Source: Stackebrandtia endophytica
Lineage (GTDB): Bacteria; Actinomycetota; Actinomycetes; Mycobacteriales; Micromonosporaceae
Direction: 5' to 3'
Assembly (NCBI RefSeq): GCF_006716355.1
Contig: NZ_VFOW01000001.1
Location: 3,348,001 to 3,412,000, forward strand
Length of the DNA stretch: 64,000 nt
Below the pieces are notes generated by a model. That model was not told where the DNA came from. It did no database searches and saw only the letters and a program-made list of their open reading frames with translations. This document shows, piece after piece, positions 25,738 to 34,006 of the stretch (positions are counted from its first letter, which is position 1; every line of letters starts with the position of its first letter). The translations under genes and the position numbers were made by a program.

Positions 25738-27198
25738 ATGATGATCCACATGGTCAACGATTCGTCCGCGCCGTCATCGCAGGGTCTGCCCCCGATGTTC
25801 GGCGAGCCGCATCCCGGACCGGTCACCGATGACGCCGCTCCCGTTCCACCGCCGCCCCCGCCGCCGGTGGTCCGGCCCCCGGCCGGCGACCGACCATGGC
25901 TCAACCTGATCTGGGACGGCGTGCTGTTCGTCCTGGTCGCCGGCGGTGTGCTCGCCATGGTGGTCATCGGTGTCGACTTGGGCGGCCCGGAGGTTCTGGG
26001 CGTCGGGATGCTGTCGATGCTTCCCATTCTCCTGCTCGCCATGGCGCTTGGTGTGACGTTGCGAGCCGGCGCCGTCAACTTCGCGGTCGGACACCTGGCG
26101 GGCATCGCGGTCGTGCTGTATGCGGCCCTCCAGCCGATGGGGGAACTCTGGGCACTGTTGGGTGCGGTGGGCGGTGGCGTCGTCGGGTCACTGGTCATCG
26201 CCGTGGCGGTGACGCTGCTGCGGGCACCCGCCTGGGCGGTCGGCCTGTTCGTCATCGTCGGCACGATGGCGGGCGCCGACATGGTCCGGACCTACATGGG
26301 CTTCCCCGAGGAGTCCCCGCACTTCGAGTTCGATCCGGCCCTGGCCTGGCTGGTGGTCGCCGGTGTCGTCTTCCTCTCCATCGTCGGTGGTGCGGTCGCG
26401 ATGCTGCCACCGGCACGTCGACTTCTGTATCGCACGTCCCACTCCGTCGAATCGACCGGAACCCAAACGGCGGGAACGGTTCTGACCGTGTTCGCCACTC
26501 AGCTGATCGCCGGGTTGCTGGCCGCGGCGGCCGGATTGCTGACCCTGGTGCCCGGCGGCATCAGCCTGTCGGCCGCAGCCGTCCAGAGCCAGGGCCTGTT
26601 GGCCCTGGGGGCCGCGCTGGGCATCGTCCTATTGGGAGGAACGTCGCTGCGTGGTGGCCGGGGCGGTGTCGCCGGCACCGTGTTGGCGGCGCTTCTCGTC
26701 TTCGCCGCATCCGAACTGCTGCGTGCGCAGGGCGACCCCGTGATCGTCACCTGGGCGCTGCCGCTGGGGGTCCTGCTGCTCGGTGTGATCGTCAGCCGGG
26801 TTCTGGGCGGTGGACGTCGAATCCCGCCGACGGAGCAGCCGATCGAACCCGTGCCGGTGTTCGCCGCCGCCCCACCGATCTACGAGCCGCAACCCGACGG
26901 GCTGGCCCCGGTCTCCGGTCCCGGCTTCGCGCAACAGCTGCCCGACGGCCTGGCCCTCCCGGAGTCGAACGTCGCCACCGACGTCACCCCCACCCAGGCG
27001 CTGCCCGGTATGCCGGGAGACGCCGCGGAGCAGCAGTACTGGCCGCCCGCCGAGCCGACCTCCGACACCCCCACGCTCGAGGTGCCGGCAGCCCCCGACG
27101 GCATCACCAGCGCCGACGCGCGGGAGACGTCGACCGAACCGCCGACACTGCCGCAACAGACGCAGGATCCGTACCAGTACCGGCCCCCGGCGCAGTAG
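25738..27198 (+). CDS. RbsC/branched-chain-type permease-like protein, second of a tandem pair
   Basis: A 486-residue paralogue of the preceding gene: LPILLLAMALGVTLRAGAVN and LGIVLLGGTSLRGGRGGVAG align with the same two conserved regions. Residues ~1-55 form a Pro-rich cytoplasmic tail (PVPPPPPPPVVRPP), the membrane part covers ~56-350, and the last ~130 residues are a disordered Pro/Glu/Thr-rich tail. The gene starts 79 bases after its partner on the same strand. The long tails are not usual in plain ABC permeases and may bind other proteins. Function unknown. Confidence 0.75.
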   Translation: MMIHMVNDSSAPSSQGLPPMFGEPHPGPVTDDAAPVPPPPPPPVVRPPAGDRPWLNLIWDGVLFVLVAGGVLAMVVIGVDLGGPEVLGVGMLSMLPILLLAMALGVTLRAGAVNFAVGHLAGIAVVLYAALQPMGELWALLGAVGGGVVGSLVIAVAVTLLRAPAWAVGLFVIVGTMAGADMVRTYMGFPEESPHFEFDPALAWLVVAGVVFLSIVGGAVAMLPPARRLLYRTSHSVESTGTQTAGTVLTVFATQLIAGLLAAAAGLLTLVPGGISLSAAAVQSQGLLALGAALGIVLLGGTSLRGGRGGVAGTVLAALLVFAASELLRAQGDPVIVTWALPLGVLLLGVIVSRVLGGGRRIPPTEQPIEPVPVFAAAPPIYEPQPDGLAPVSGPGFAQQLPDGLALPESNVATDVTPTQALPGMPGDAAEQQYWPPAEPTSDTPTLEVPAAPDGITSADARETSTEPPTLPQQTQDPYQYRPPAQ

Positions 27199-27202
27199 GC
27201 GA

Positions 27203-28033
27203 TCACCCCGGGACGGTTTCGCGCAGTGCCCGCAGGCGTTGCTGCGCAACCGAACCCGGGGCCGCCAGGTACATGATGACCCGCTGGTCCCGGTCGGGCA
27301 CCAACAGGGTTTGGCATTCGAGTTCCAGCAGGCCCACCTTCGGATGCTTGATCCGCTTGACCAGGTGCCGACGAACCTCCACCTCGTGTCGCTGCCACAG
27401 TTCACCGAACTCGGGACTCACCCGCAACAGGTCCTCGACCAGTTGGCGCAGTTCGGGATCGTCGGGATACCGGGCCGCCGACGCCCGCAGATCGGCCACC
27501 GCCGACTGGGCGAACCGCGCCTTGTCGGGGTCGCGGAGGTGTTGCGCGGCATCGGGGTCGGCGAACATGCCGCGCATCATGTTGGGCGACCCGCACAGTT
27601 GCGCCATCTCGCCCTGACCCATCAACGCCCGCGCCAACGGGTTCGCCTTCAACAGGTCGTACTTCGCGTCGACGACGTAAGCGGGGGTGTCGACCAGCGA
27701 ATCCAACATGTGCAGGACCCCGACCGGGATGTCGGTGGCGATCCGGGAACTCGGCTCGGGAGTGTCTCCGGCCAGGTGGAACAGGTGGGCGCGTTCGTCC
27801 TGGTTCAGCATCAGGGCTCGGCTCAACGCGTTGAGTACCTGCCGCGACGGTTTCGGGCCGCGTGCCTGCTCCAGCCGGATGTAGTAGTCGATCGACATGT
27901 TCGCCAACTGGGCCACCTCCTGGCGGCGAAGCCCCGGAGTGCGACGGTTGCCCGTCGTGGGCAGCCCGACGTGTCGCGGTTGAATCCTCGCGCGGCGGGT
28001 GCGCAGGTAGTCGCCGAAGGTGTCACGGTCCAT
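27203..28033 (-). CDS. Helix-turn-helix (XRE/MmyB-like) transcriptional regulator
   Basis: A 276-residue regulator. The HTH lies near residues 30-75 (RTPGLRRQEVAQLANMSIDY followed by YYIRLEQARGPKPS), and the C-terminal half is an MmyB-like ligand-binding domain containing LMLNQDERAHLFHLAGDTP and ARYPDDPELRQLVEDLLRVS. This family commonly controls a divergent short-chain dehydrogenase. Here an SDR gene starts 101 bases away in the opposite direction, matching that pattern. The ligand is unknown; fatty acids bind some relatives. Confidence 0.88.
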   Translation of the reverse strand: MDRDTFGDYLRTRRARIQPRHVGLPTTGNRRTPGLRRQEVAQLANMSIDYYIRLEQARGPKPSRQVLNALSRALMLNQDERAHLFHLAGDTPEPSSRIATDIPVGVLHMLDSLVDTPAYVVDAKYDLLKANPLARALMGQGEMAQLCGSPNMMRGMFADPDAAQHLRDPDKARFAQSAVADLRASAARYPDDPELRQLVEDLLRVSPEFGELWQRHEVEVRRHLVKRIKHPKVGLLELECQTLLVPDRDQRVIMYLAAPGSVAQQRLRALRETVPG

Positions 28034-28134
28034 GAGCCAAGGATGCGTCGGTTTCGCCGTCTGAACCAGGTACTGGCGATACCAGCCTCACCGGACTCTG
28101 CCCGATGCCCTGATACGGCGGCAATCTGGAGCGC

Positions 28135-28923
28135 ATGACGAAAATCGCACTCATCACCGGAGCCAACCGAGGCATTGGATACGAGATCGCCCGAGGACTC
28201 GCCGAACGGGGCGTGACCGTCCTGGTCGGAAGCCGGACCCTGGCACGCGGGGCCGCCGCCGCCGAACGGTTGCGCGTGGCCACCGGGGGCAAGGTCGACG
28301 GCGTTCGGCTCGACGTCACCGACGAGGCCTCCATCGCCGAGGCCGTGCGGTATGTCGAGACGACCTACGGACGACTGGACATATTGGTCAACAGCGCCGG
28401 CATCGCGAAGTTCGAAGGTCGCGGCAACACCACCGACGCGACCGCTTCGGTGGCTCGCGAAGTGTTCGACACCAACGTGTTCGGCGTCATCTCGGTCGTC
28501 AACGCGATGGCGGACCTGTTGCGGGCCGCGCCCGCGGCCCGGATCGTCAACGTGTCCAGCGAGATCGGATCGATGACGTACATGTCCAATCCGAGCAACC
28601 CGTTCTGGGCCATGCAGGGCGCTTCATACGGCGCGTCGAAGGCGGCCTTGAACGCGCTGACCGTCTCATACGCTCGCGAGTTCTGGGACACCCCGATCAA
28701 GGTCAACGCGATCACCCCCGGATACTGCGAGACCGATTTCGGCGCACCGGAGGTCACCGAGGACAGTGCGGTCGGTTCGCGCGCCGAGGCACCCGAGGGC
28801 AAGCGCACCGCGGCGGCGGGAGCGGCCATCGCCGTCAAACTCGCCCTGATCGACGCGGACGGCCCCACCGCGGGCTTCTTCAGCGACGACCGGGCGCACC
28901 CGGCCGGAATCGTTCCCTGGTAG
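28135..28923 (+). CDS. Short-chain dehydrogenase/reductase
   Basis: A 262-residue classical SDR. It shows TGANRGIGYEIARGLAERG (nucleotide-binding TGxxxGIG), NSAGIAKF (the NAG region), catalytic Ser in VNVSSEIGSM and the catalytic YGASKAALNALTVSYAREF (YxxxK). The cofactor is NAD(P)H and the substrate a carbonyl or alcohol that cannot be predicted. The gene is divergent from an MmyB-like regulator, probably its controller. Confidence 0.9.
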   Translation: MTKIALITGANRGIGYEIARGLAERGVTVLVGSRTLARGAAAAERLRVATGGKVDGVRLDVTDEASIAEAVRYVETTYGRLDILVNSAGIAKFEGRGNTTDATASVAREVFDTNVFGVISVVNAMADLLRAAPAARIVNVSSEIGSMTYMSNPSNPFWAMQGASYGASKAALNALTVSYAREFWDTPIKVNAITPGYCETDFGAPEVTEDSAVGSRAEAPEGKRTAAAGAAIAVKLALIDADGPTAGFFSDDRAHPAGIVPW

Positions 28924-29094
28924 TCGATCCGGGCCCGGGCGTCGGCGAGCGGTCGACGCCCGGGCCGGTACCATGTGGTCGGTGCGGTTCGGCCGACAAC
29001 CACTGGTCACCACACTGATTGCTACACAGTGGATCGTTAAATGATCATGGTCCGGATTCAGGGCGTCCGGCGACGGAACCGCAGGTCGGCTCTT

Positions 29095-29366
29095 GTGCTC
29101 CCCGCGCGAGCGGGGATGCTCCGTGGGCGCCGCACCCGGTGCATTGGATGAGCCCGTGCTCCCCGCGCGTGCGGGGATGGTCCGAGCTCGAAGCCGCCGG
29201 ATACCGGCGCCTAGTTGTGCTCCCCGCGCGTGCGGGGATGGTCCCCTGGAGGACGAGATACGAGTCATCGCCGCGGAGTGCTCCCCGCGCGAGCGGGGAT
29301 GCTCCTTCCGAGGTTGGGCACACGCCGCCGGACGATCAGTGCTCCCCGCCCATGCGGGGATCGCCC
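29095..29366 (+). CRISPR. Orphan CRISPR array, type I-E-like repeat, five repeats and four spacers
   Basis: Repeats of 28 bp start at 29095, 29156, 29217, 29278 and 29339, exactly 61 bp apart, so all four spacers are 33 bp. The repeat begins GTGCTCCCCGCGCG and ends CGGGGATG[GC]TCC, with a CCCCGC/GCGGGG stem, close to the type I-E repeats I recall from actinobacteria and E. coli. Positions 15 (A/T) and 25 (C/G) vary between copies. The last repeat (29339-29366) is degenerate (CCCATG core, TCGCCC end), which marks the distal end and makes the plus strand the transcribed one. An AT-richer leader lies at about 29020-29094. No cas gene is in the window. Confidence 0.95.
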
Positions 29367-29385
29367 GCGCGGGCACGACTCTCGC

Positions 29386-29961
29386 TTACGGGCCCGGCCA
29401 GGCTCCCCGCTCGGCGAGGTCCAGGACGAGGGCCGCTATGTTCCAGGCGTCGTCCTCGCCACTGTGATGCCGCCCTTCCAACGGCAGGCCGGCGATCTGT
29501 AACGCCTGAGCCATGCCGGGCTTCCGGCGCAGCCCGTACGCGGCGGTGAACACCGCCTTCGCGTTGGTGTGGCCACGTTCGGTCGGATACCCGAACGGAT
29601 AGGCGACCCGGTCCGCCTTGCTCTGTCGGGCGAACTGTTTACGGTCGTACTCTCCCCAACTCGCCCAGGGGCGTTCGGCGGACTCGAACTCCTCGACGAG
29701 GATCCGGCAGGCCTCGGCGAAACCGACGCCTTCCGCCACCTCGGCCTGGGTGAGTCCGGTCAGCTGCGTGCAGAAGTCGCTCACCGTCGACCGGACGGGG
29801 CGGACCAGGATGCGGTGCCGGGAGGCTCGTCGCCGTGCCGACACGTCGACGACGGTCAGGCCGATCTCGATGATCTCGTTCACCGATCCCGGTGGCGGTT
29901 GCCCGTCCCAGCAGGTGGCCTCGACGTCGATGACGTTCAACAGGGCGGATTCGCTGTGCAT
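29386..29961 (-). CDS. DEDDh 3'-5' exonuclease (ERI1/KapD-like)
   Basis: A 191-residue exonuclease domain. The DEDDh motifs are in order: Exo I VIDVEATCWDG (D, E), Exo II in SWGEYDRKQFARQ (D), and Exo III HHSGEDDAWNIAALVLDLAE (H, D). This subgroup resembles KapD and the ERI-1 RNA 3' exonucleases and degrades or trims DNA or RNA from the 3' end. Its stop codon lies 20 bases from the last CRISPR repeat and it points toward the array. DnaQ-like exonucleases are fused to Cas2 in some type I-E systems, but there is no cas1/cas2 here, so the link may be chance. Confidence 0.88.
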   Translation of the reverse strand: MHSESALLNVIDVEATCWDGQPPPGSVNEIIEIGLTVVDVSARRRASRHRILVRPVRSTVSDFCTQLTGLTQAEVAEGVGFAEACRILVEEFESAERPWASWGEYDRKQFARQSKADRVAYPFGYPTERGHTNAKAVFTAAYGLRRKPGMAQALQIAGLPLEGRHHSGEDDAWNIAALVLDLAERGAWPGP

Positions 29962-30034
29962 CGGCTAAGGGTAAGGACCCGGACCGATGGCGGCACCTCG
30001 ATTACGGCTCGTCCCGCCTTCGGATTTGCCGCGG

Positions 30035-30310
30035 TCAGTCGCCGCCACCACCTCCGCCGCCGTCACCGCCCCCTCCACCGCTGTCGCCGCCCCCTCCACC
30101 GCTGTCGCCCCAGCCACCGCCGCCGTGATCGTGGTGGCCGTGGTGATCGTGACGGTCGTGGTCGTCGCCGCCGACGTAGCCGCCGCTACCGATGTAGGTG
30201 GTGCCACCGCCTGAGCCGGAACCGGACGAACTGCCACGCGTCACGAGTATCAGAAGTCCGATGACCGCAACCGCCACGACGGTGACGATCAGACATGTTG
30301 AACCATCCAT
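30035..30310 (-). CDS. Small membrane protein, Gly/His/Asp-rich, copy 1 of three
   Basis: A 91-residue protein. MDGSTCLIVTVVAVAVIGLL is a membrane anchor at the very N-terminus, followed by TRGSSSGSGSGGG and a low-complexity tail with DDHDRHDHHGHHDHGG, then glycine and serine runs. The His/Asp cluster could bind metal ions. Its first eight codons resemble those of the next small gene at the DNA level, so the two are tandem duplicates. No family name is known to me; localisation is probably the cell membrane with the tail outside. Confidence 0.6.
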   Translation of the reverse strand: MDGSTCLIVTVVAVAVIGLLILVTRGSSSGSGSGGGTTYIGSGGYVGGDDHDRHDHHGHHDHGGGGWGDSGGGGGDSGGGGGDGGGGGGGD

Positions 30311-30384
30311 GTCTTCACGTTACGACCTTCCCGCCAGTGGTTGAGGAGACGGCGTCCGCGACCCTCCGCAAGGGAGGTCGATCG

Positions 30385-30534
30385 TCATCCGCCGTCGTCG
30401 GTTCGTCCACCGTCCCCCGGCCCGATGGGGCCTTCAGCGGCGGAGTCCGAGGAACCGTGGCTCACGTGGAACATCAGGAGGAGCACCCCGCCGAAGACCG
30501 CGATGGCGATGATGAGACGTGTCAAACCATCCAC
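30385..30534 (-). CDS. Small membrane protein, copy 2 of three
   Basis: A 49-residue frame from a GTG at 30534 to a TGA at 30385, starting MDGLTRLIIAIAVFGGVLLL as a membrane segment and ending in an acidic, Gly-rich tail (GPGDGGRTDDGG). Eight of its first nine residues or close substitutes match the neighbouring 91-residue protein, and the codons GAT GGT T- ACA -GT CT- ATC are shared. It is too short to be found by length alone; the paralogy supports it. The ribosome-binding site is weak. Confidence 0.5.
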   Translation of the reverse strand: MDGLTRLIIAIAVFGGVLLLMFHVSHGSSDSAAEGPIGPGDGGRTDDGG

Positions 30535-30612
30535 CCGGTCGAGGTTACAGCGCCGTCGTGCTCACCGACGCGAGCAAGTCGACAGTCCCCATGGGAGAGC
30601 CAAGTGCCGCGG

Positions 30613-30807
30613 CTATACGCCGCCGCCTCCGACGTCGCCGCGATCGCCGCTGCTTTCTTCGATGTTGATCCCGCGGAAGCAACCGGCGTCGTCGGTGTGC
30701 AGTCCACCGGATGGAGTGGAATCAGGCGGACTACGCCACACCGCGAATGCGATGGCCGCCGGGATGGCCGGGACGAGTAGCCATACCAACCAGTTCATGC
30801 GTTCCAT
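30613..30807 (-). CDS. Small membrane protein, copy 3 of three
   Basis: About 64 residues: MERMNWLVWLLVPAIPAAIA opens a single membrane segment, then WRSPPDSTPSGG and a hydrophilic tail ending GDRGDVGGGGV. The layout (N-terminal helix, short Pro/Ser linker, Gly/Asp-rich tail) is the same as the two small proteins downstream, although the primary sequence is more distant. Starts at 30807 or 30798 are both possible and neither has a good ribosome-binding site. The function is unknown. Confidence 0.45.
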   Translation of the reverse strand: MERMNWLVWLLVPAIPAAIAFAVWRSPPDSTPSGGLHTDDAGCFRGINIEESSGDRGDVGGGGV

Positions 30808-30867
30808 GCTACAACCGTTGCGCCACAGGATGGTCACTCAACGAAGTGGCCTCGGTCGGGGAGGCGG

Positions 30868-31836
30868 TCAGGTCGCCAGGACTCGGTGAACCATGGCGAC
30901 CAGCAGGTCGCCGATGTCGTGCCCGGCGGCCTCGGCGGCCATCGGGAACAGCGACGTCTCGGTCATACCCGGCACCACGTTCGCCTCCAGCACCTGTGGC
31001 GCACCGCTGTCCGGAACGATGAGGTCCACACGCGACAGATCCCGCAGTCCCAGCGCCTGGTAGGCGCCGATCGCCGCGGCGGCCGCCGCGGTCGCCTGAG
31101 TCTCCGACAGGCGCGCGGGGACATGCCAGGTCGTCGCGCCCGGGTTGTAACGTGCGGCGTAGTCGTATTCGCCGCTGATCGGCTCGATCTCCACCGCCGG
31201 AAGGGTTATGGGGGCCTCGGGCCCGTCGATGACGCCGATCGCGACGTCGACGCCGGTGGCGAACCGCTCCACCAGGGCCACGTCTCCGTAGGCGAAACAG
31301 CCGATCATCGCGGCGGGTAGCTCCGCCACGGTGCGCACCAGGTGGACGCCGAGCCCGGAACCGCCCGAGGCCGGTTTGACCGCCAACGGCAGCCCCAGTC
31401 GCTCCACGATCCGTTCCAGCAGCGGACCGGCACCCAGGTCGGAGAACATCTCGCGCGGCAGTGCGATCCATTCGGGGGTGGCGATTCCGGCCTCGGTCAG
31501 GATCGCCTTGGCGGCGGGTTTGTCCCAGGCCCGGTGTGCCGCGGCGGCCGACGGCCCCACATAGGGCACCCCGATGAGGTCGAGTACCGACCGCAGGGAA
31601 CCGTCCTCACCGACCTGTCCGTGCAGCGCGAAGACCACCGCGTCGGGTGGATCGTCGACCAGCGAGGGCAACAGCGACGCGTCCACATCGCGCAGTTCGG
31701 CCGCCACTCCGACGCGGGTCAACGCGTCGGTGATGCGACGACCGGACCGCAGCGACACGTCGCGTTCGTAGGAGAGGCCACCGGCCAACACCACGACGCG
31801 GGCTTCCCCCACTACGTTCGGCACCGCGAAGGTCAT
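30868..31836 (-). CDS. D-alanine--D-alanine ligase-like ATP-grasp protein
   Basis: A 322-residue ATP-grasp enzyme with the family landmarks VVVLAGGLSYERDVSLRSGR at the N-terminus (Ddl substrate-binding loop), DAVVFALHGQVGEDGSLR, AVKPASGGSGLGVHLV (ATP lid) and QVLEANVVPGMTETSLFP (Mg-binding E and N). Ddl makes the D-Ala-D-Ala dipeptide of peptidoglycan. The start overlaps the aminotransferase stop by four bases, an unusual partnership. A main Ddl usually lies near murG or glycerol-3-phosphate dehydrogenase genes in actinobacteria, so this copy may be an alternative ligase with another dipeptide. Confidence 0.85.
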   Translation of the reverse strand: MTFAVPNVVGEARVVVLAGGLSYERDVSLRSGRRITDALTRVGVAAELRDVDASLLPSLVDDPPDAVVFALHGQVGEDGSLRSVLDLIGVPYVGPSAAAAHRAWDKPAAKAILTEAGIATPEWIALPREMFSDLGAGPLLERIVERLGLPLAVKPASGGSGLGVHLVRTVAELPAAMIGCFAYGDVALVERFATGVDVAIGVIDGPEAPITLPAVEIEPISGEYDYAARYNPGATTWHVPARLSETQATAAAAAAIGAYQALGLRDLSRVDLIVPDSGAPQVLEANVVPGMTETSLFPMAAEAAGHDIGDLLVAMVHRVLAT

Positions 31837-33074
31837 GCGCCGAAGGTATCCCGTAGCCGGGCTGCGGAGTCGATGACCCCGGCCAGCCGACGCACCCCTT
31901 CACGGATGCGTTCGGAGGACGGGAACGAGAAGTTCAACCGCATCTGGCCGCGTCCCGAACCGTCGGCGTAGAAGCCGGTGCCGGGGACGTAGGCGACCCG
32001 TTCGGCCAGCGCCTGCGGCAGCATCGCCTTGGAGTCCAGCCCGGCGGGCAGATTCGCCCAAACGAAAAGCCCGCCACCCGGTTCGGTCCAGGTCATGTCG
32101 GCGGGCATGGTGTCGGCGAGGCTGGCCAGCATGGTGTCTCGGCGCTCCTGGTACAGGGTGCAGAACACCTTGACCTGTTGCCGCCACGGCATAGTTGTCA
32201 GGTACTGGGTCACCGCGGCCTGCGTCAACGCCGACGGGCACAGGATCTGCGCCTCCGACGCCAGCACGAGTTTGTCCCGCACCGCCGGCGGCGCGAGCAC
32301 CCACCCGACGCGCAGTCCCGCCGCGAACGTCTTGGAGAAGGTGCCCAGGTAGAACACGCCGTCGCGTTCCCGGGCGCGCAGCGGCAGCGGCTGTTCGGCG
32401 TCGAAACTCAACATGCCGTACGGGTCGTCCTCGACGATCAGCAGGTCGTGTCGGCGACAGATGTCGAGCACCGCGAGGCGGCGTTCCTCCGACAGGGTCA
32501 CCCCGGTCGGGTTCTGATAGGTCGGCACCGTGTACAGGAACTTCGGTGGCTTCTCGCACTCGGCGAGAGCCTCCTCCAGCGCCGCCGGGATCAGGCCGCC
32601 CTCGTCCATGGCGACGTGTCGCACCTGGGCCTGCGCGGCCTGGAACACCCCGAGCGCGCCGACGTACGTGGGGCCTTCGGCCAGCACGATGTCGCCCGGG
32701 TCGAGGAAGACCGTCGCCAGCAGGCTCAGGCCCTGTTGCGCACCGGCGGTGATGACGACGTCATCGGGGGAGACCCCGGCGTCCGCACCGATCCCGGTGA
32801 TGGCCATGACCTCGCAGATCTCCTCGCGAAGCCGAGTGTCGCCCTGCCCGGGGCAGTAGAGCATGGCCTGCGGTCCATGGTCGGTCAGCAGGCGGGTGAA
32901 CATCTCGCTGAGTTCGGGCATCGACAGCGCCGAGGTGTCGGGGTTGCCGCCGGCCAGCGAGACCACCTCGGGTCGACTCGCGACCGCGAACAGTGCCCGG
33001 ATCTCGGATTGGGCCATCCCGTGAATGCGTGCTGCGTAGCGGTCGGTGTAGTCGTCGAGTGTCGTACCGGACAC
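31833..33074 (-). CDS. PLP-dependent aminotransferase, class I/II (2-aminoadipate aminotransferase-like)
   Basis: The GTG at 33074 (VSGTTLDDYTDRY) is preceded by GGGAGGT; upstream extension to 33239 is unlikely. The 413-residue fold-type I enzyme has the PLP lysine in YLGTFSKTFAAGLRVGW, the Tyr/Asn contacts of YTVPTYQNPTGVTLSEERR, and ends with an Arg-containing GRGQMRLNFSFPSSERI. It resembles the aminotransferase half of MocR regulators and LysN-type enzymes but has no DNA-binding domain. It is coupled to the Ddl-like ligase. It may supply an amino acid for that ligase, which is an inference. Confidence 0.87.
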   Translation of the reverse strand: MSGTTLDDYTDRYAARIHGMAQSEIRALFAVASRPEVVSLAGGNPDTSALSMPELSEMFTRLLTDHGPQAMLYCPGQGDTRLREEICEVMAITGIGADAGVSPDDVVITAGAQQGLSLLATVFLDPGDIVLAEGPTYVGALGVFQAAQAQVRHVAMDEGGLIPAALEEALAECEKPPKFLYTVPTYQNPTGVTLSEERRLAVLDICRRHDLLIVEDDPYGMLSFDAEQPLPLRARERDGVFYLGTFSKTFAAGLRVGWVLAPPAVRDKLVLASEAQILCPSALTQAAVTQYLTTMPWRQQVKVFCTLYQERRDTMLASLADTMPADMTWTEPGGGLFVWANLPAGLDSKAMLPQALAERVAYVPGTGFYADGSGRGQMRLNFSFPSSERIREGVRRLAGVIDSAARLRDTFGA

Positions 33075-33289
33075 GAGTACCTCCCGCTGGGTGTGATGAT
33101 CGCCGGGTTCGGCTGGTCGCAGCGTCGAATGGGTGACGCGAAAACTGGATTCAGGGTACTCGTCGATGTGGCTGGCGCCGAGTCGGTTTCCCGTCATCTG
33201 ACACCCGACGGGCCATCCCGCCCTATCGGTTGATGACAAAAAGTGAGATGACCGTTACATAATCGTGATTCTCGGTCTAGGATGACCGC

Positions 33290-33937
33290 GTGTCGCGACG
33301 AATGGGGAGTTTGACACTCGACACGCTGCAGGATCTGCCCCAGCAGTGCCGGACATGCGTGTTTTGGGAGTTGTCACCAGAGTGTAAGGGCGCTAACGCG
33401 GCGTCAGAACCGTTGCTGGATAAGGAAGCCTGGGTATCGGGCACCTTGCTTGATTGGGGAAGTTGCGGCCGGATCGCCTATGTGGACCATATGCCGGCCG
33501 GTTATGTCACCTATGCGGCGTCGAAGTATGTCCCTCGTGCGTCGCAGTTTCCCACCGGGCCGCCGTCACCCGACGCGGCCCTGTTGATGACCGCGCACGT
33601 GGTACCCACGTACGCGCACACCGGTTTGGGGCGGCTGCTGTTGCGGGCCGCCGCGGAGGACCTCGGGCGGCGGGGCATCCGCGCCCTGGAGGTGTTCGGG
33701 GACAACCGCGATGAGCCCGGTGCGTGCGTGGCTCCCGCCGGTTTCTTCCGCGCCGTGGGGTTCAAGACGGTCGCGCAGCATCGTCACTATCCACGACTGC
33801 GGTTGGATCTGCGGACCCTGCCGGGTTGGGGAGAGGGCGCCGGTGCCCTCGAGGTCGAGGTGGAGCGTTGGCTCGCGTCGGTCACGCCGTTGGACGCGCT
33901 TCCCCGGACCAGGGGAGAACGATTGACCATCAGTTGA
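33290..33937 (+). CDS. GNAT-family N-acetyltransferase
   Basis: A 215-residue protein. The N-terminus (LQDLPQQCRTCVFWELSPEC) has paired Cys of a CxxC kind, then the GNAT core with MTAHVVPTYAHTGLGRLLLR (acetyl-CoA loop) and LEVFGDNRDEPGACVAPAGF. The CxxCxxW-type start recurs in actinobacterial GNAT proteins encoded beside trxA. Start at the GTG 33290, with an in-frame ATG at 33302 as alternative. Convergent with trxA, separated by a strong hairpin. Substrate unknown. Confidence 0.85.
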   Translation: MSRRMGSLTLDTLQDLPQQCRTCVFWELSPECKGANAASEPLLDKEAWVSGTLLDWGSCGRIAYVDHMPAGYVTYAASKYVPRASQFPTGPPSPDAALLMTAHVVPTYAHTGLGRLLLRAAAEDLGRRGIRALEVFGDNRDEPGACVAPAGFFRAVGFKTVAQHRHYPRLRLDLRTLPGWGEGAGALEVEVERWLASVTPLDALPRTRGERLTIS

Positions 33938-33950
33938 CGTGGCAACACCA

Positions 33951-33995
33951 GTGGGACGGCCCGCCTCCTCGACGAGGATGAGCGGGCCGTCCCAC
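33951..33995. terminator. Bidirectional terminator between GNAT gene and trxA
   Basis: GTGGGACGGCCCGC (33951-33964) pairs perfectly with GCGGGCCGTCCCAC (33982-33995), a 14-bp stem with a loop that holds a smaller CTC/GAG hairpin. It is 12 bases from the trxA stop and 13 bases after the GNAT gene. Confidence 0.85.
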
Positions 33996-34006
33996 GAGTA
34001 CTAGGA

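Noticed and set aside
29034-29061. Possible extra CRISPR repeat upstream of 29095
   Set aside because: ATGGTCC occurs at 29047-29053 but it is out of register with the 61-bp period and no stem is present.
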